Shown: positions 62,463 to 64,000 of the stretch, in pieces | Numbering within the stretch: the first letter of the stretch is position 1 | Layout of the letters: every line of letters starts with the position of its first letter | Notes under the pieces: generated by a model | Databases searched by the model: none | The model's input: the letters and a program-made list of their open reading frames with translations, nothing else | What the model was told of the DNA's origin: nothing | Translations under genes and position numbers: made by a program | Origin: Paramecium pentaurelia | Taxonomy: Eukaryota; Ciliophora; Oligohymenophorea; Peniculida; Parameciidae | Assembly (NCBI GenBank): GCA_905183005.1 | Contig: CAJJDO010000082.1 | Location: forward strand, 186,001-250,000 | DNA: 64,000 nucleotides | Direction of reading: 5' to 3'

Positions 62463-63033
62463 TTTGCAATACATTAGTATGCTTAATAGGATTAAAAGAT
62501 TATATAAATCGAAAGTAATGAAATAAAAGAAGAACATTAATAAGATTAATAATTATAATAACAATAAATACAATTATAGTAATAATAATAATTATTATAA
62601 AATTAATAATAATAGATGCAATAATAACAATAATAATAGTCACTCATGCTTGGTTTACCTGTATTTTCTCCTATGTTGCCTTTCTCTCCTTTACATTATT
62701 TAATCTGTATTTAGTTTATTCCTATATAAAGAGTCCAGTCCAAATAATTTATCCTCTCCTTATGAAATCAGAAATAAGAATTATTCAAGTTAATTATAGT
62801 TATTTGATGATTTAATGAAATCAACAAACAATCTAGACTAAGGTGCACCTTAATCAGAAGTTCCTTGTTTATTAAGGTTATTCAATTCACCTGCATTTAA
62901 TCATTAAGGATTTCCTTATGCAACGATGCCTTACTAATAACCTACCTAACAGTAACCTACATATAATACAAAAAAAATAAATAAAATTTAAAAAGAATTG
63001 TTAAAATTTGATACAAGAGTAAACAGAGATTGA
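61469..63033 (+). CDS. three-repeat MYB DNA-binding protein with Asn/Gln-rich C-terminus
   Basis: Six exons (introns 61621-61643, 61753-61775, 62054-62075, 62233-62255, 62707-62731) give 482 residues. The first MYB-like repeat (KWHRKDKILFVWTVLKY, SEEDWHYLSNVLG) is divergent. The second is classical (PWNNEEDEILQSIIAD, NWTQITIDF, IRERWNNYLNPELKK), and so is the third (SEWSQPEQLQLLLLVQ, RWSLISKKISGRTENQVKN). Asn and Gln runs coded by AAT and TAA/CAA follow (62355-62465, 62550-62640), then a Pro/Ser-rich tail. Predicted nuclear transcription factor or chromatin protein. Confidence 0.88.
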
Positions 63034-63605
63034 TCTTTTTTAATTTAATTTAATAATATAGTATATTTTTAATTTATCTTAAAAAGAAATTAGATTCAAT
63101 AATACAAATGCCCATATATATATATACATAAACTATATCTATATTAGCTAAATTATTAAAATATTCTTTATTCATTAGTTTTAACTTATAAATCTGTCAA
63201 ATTCACAAAAAAGAAGTTTTGATTGATATATAGTAATAATGTTATATATGAACATACATTATTTGTGTATAGTTATATTGGGAGAGAATAGCAAAATTGT
63301 TGCAATTACAAATTATATTTAATATCTTTAAACATACTATTGAATACTACTAATTTGTTAAATAAAAATGATAATTGGTTTCCTATACTTTAAACTAATA
63401 GAAAAATATTTAAGATGTGTTGGGATATGGATATTTTGAATAAAATTATTTAATATATTAATACATAGATATGTGATATTAATATATATAAAATAATAAT
63501 ACAATCTAATAGAATTTTTAAATTTATATAAATTAGATTTTTAATTAAATTGTGAGATATTTAAGTTTAAATGAATTAATCAAAAAACAAAAATAAAAAT
63601 TATGC
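63034..63605. other. convergent intergenic region
   Basis: A long AT-rich spacer between the stop codons of the MYB gene and the BET-like gene. It contains an (AT)n run near 63,115-63,126 and nothing else I recognise. Confidence 0.55.
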
Positions 63606-64000
63606 TCACCCAGAACTATCAGCATCGCTGCTAAATGAACTGTCTCCAGTATCAGGTTGCTTTTGTTGAGGAACTGGTTGTGGAGCATAATTATAAGTAG
63701 TATTAGCTGTATGAACCTTAATGATATTAAAAAGTTTTACAATTCTATCAGTTTTATCTTATGTTTTATTTTCTTCTGCAACTTTCTTACTTTGTTATTT
63801 TTTTAAATATTCCAATTTAGTGTTTACATATTTTTCTAATTACCTAGTCTTTTTTACAGGCAATGTATCTATATCGAATTCCAATTCATCACTCTATTCT
63901 TAGATCTTTAAACCATCAGATACAATTTCCCAAACACCTCTCAAGTGTTCAGGTGGCAAACTATTAATGTTTGAGACTAATGCCCTCTTTTCTTACATAT
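63606..64000 (-). CDS. BET-family protein, C-terminal NET domain, 5' part beyond right edge
   Basis: The visible 131 codons end at the TGA at 63606-63608. The NET domain is complete: QEKRALVSNINSLPPEHL, then VWEIVSDGLKIQEQ, then ELEFDIDTLPVKKTRQLEKYV. After it come a charged helix, APQPVPQQKQPDTG and a Ser-rich acidic tail (SSFSSDADSSG) that looks like a casein-kinase target. In BET proteins bromodomains reading acetylated histones precede this domain; they would lie to the right of the window. The frame is open at the edge. Confidence 0.88.

Noticed and set aside
62301..62537. Overlapping Ile-rich ORFs on both strands
   Set aside because: They are out-of-frame readings of the AAT repeat that codes polyasparagine in the MYB gene.
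1..64000. CRISPR array, insertion sequence, bacterial operon or rRNA
   Set aside because: No spaced direct repeats, transposase motifs, ribosome-binding sites or rRNA signatures were seen; all genes follow ciliate rules.

Overview
The window is macronuclear-type DNA of a ciliate, most likely a Paramecium. Three observations support this. Long reading frames are uninterrupted only if TAA and TAG are read as glutamine and TGA alone is stop. Genes are split by tiny introns of 21-35 nt with GTA..AG borders. Genes are packed tightly in a very AT-rich background, often 30-150 bp apart. A standard-code ORF search therefore fails here. I rebuilt the genes by hand with the ciliate code and checked most of them by confirming that exon lengths sum to a multiple of three.

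Left part (1-25 kb): a giant EF-hand/IQ/propeller-like protein runs off the left edge on the minus strand. It is followed by a divergent REEP/Yop1-like ER membrane protein, a small secreted protein, three coiled-coil or TFKP-motif proteins, an NAD(P)HX epimerase, a small TPR protein, the ribosome-biogenesis WD40 protein PWP1, a choline-transporter-like (SLC44) protein, a membrane-anchored MORN/ULP1 cysteine protease and radial spoke protein 3.

Middle (25-43 kb): one copy of a 116-aa unknown gene (25.7 kb) is matched by an inverted second copy at 41.0 kb. The two copies share a 260-bp upstream flank that is identical base for base, although their coding parts have diverged. Between them lie a p24/GOLD cargo receptor, a cyclic-nucleotide-channel-like protein without a GYG filter, a candidate structured RNA (about 30.98-31.26 kb), a Cys-cluster protein, a TPR protein, two coiled-coil proteins, SPT5, an EFG1-like rRNA-processing factor and a small unknown. 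A zinc-finger/MORN protein follows.

Right part (43-64 kb): a small coiled-coil protein, a four-helix membrane protein, a 1,646-aa ARM-repeat/coiled-coil protein with a TAA-coded polyglutamine tract, an 8.6-kb gene for a giant cysteine-rich secreted repeat protein of surface-antigen type, an MFS transporter, a three-repeat MYB protein, and the C-terminal NET domain of a BET-family protein that runs off the right edge.

The gene mix is a normal housekeeping and ciliary set (RSP3, EF-hand and coiled-coil proteins, SPT5, PWP1, EFG1). There are no operons, CRISPR arrays, rRNA or recognisable tRNAs. The most unusual signals are the inverted duplication with a frozen flank, the candidate ncRNA, the filterless channel, the transmembrane MORN-ULP1 fusion and the frequent non-TAG intron acceptors.
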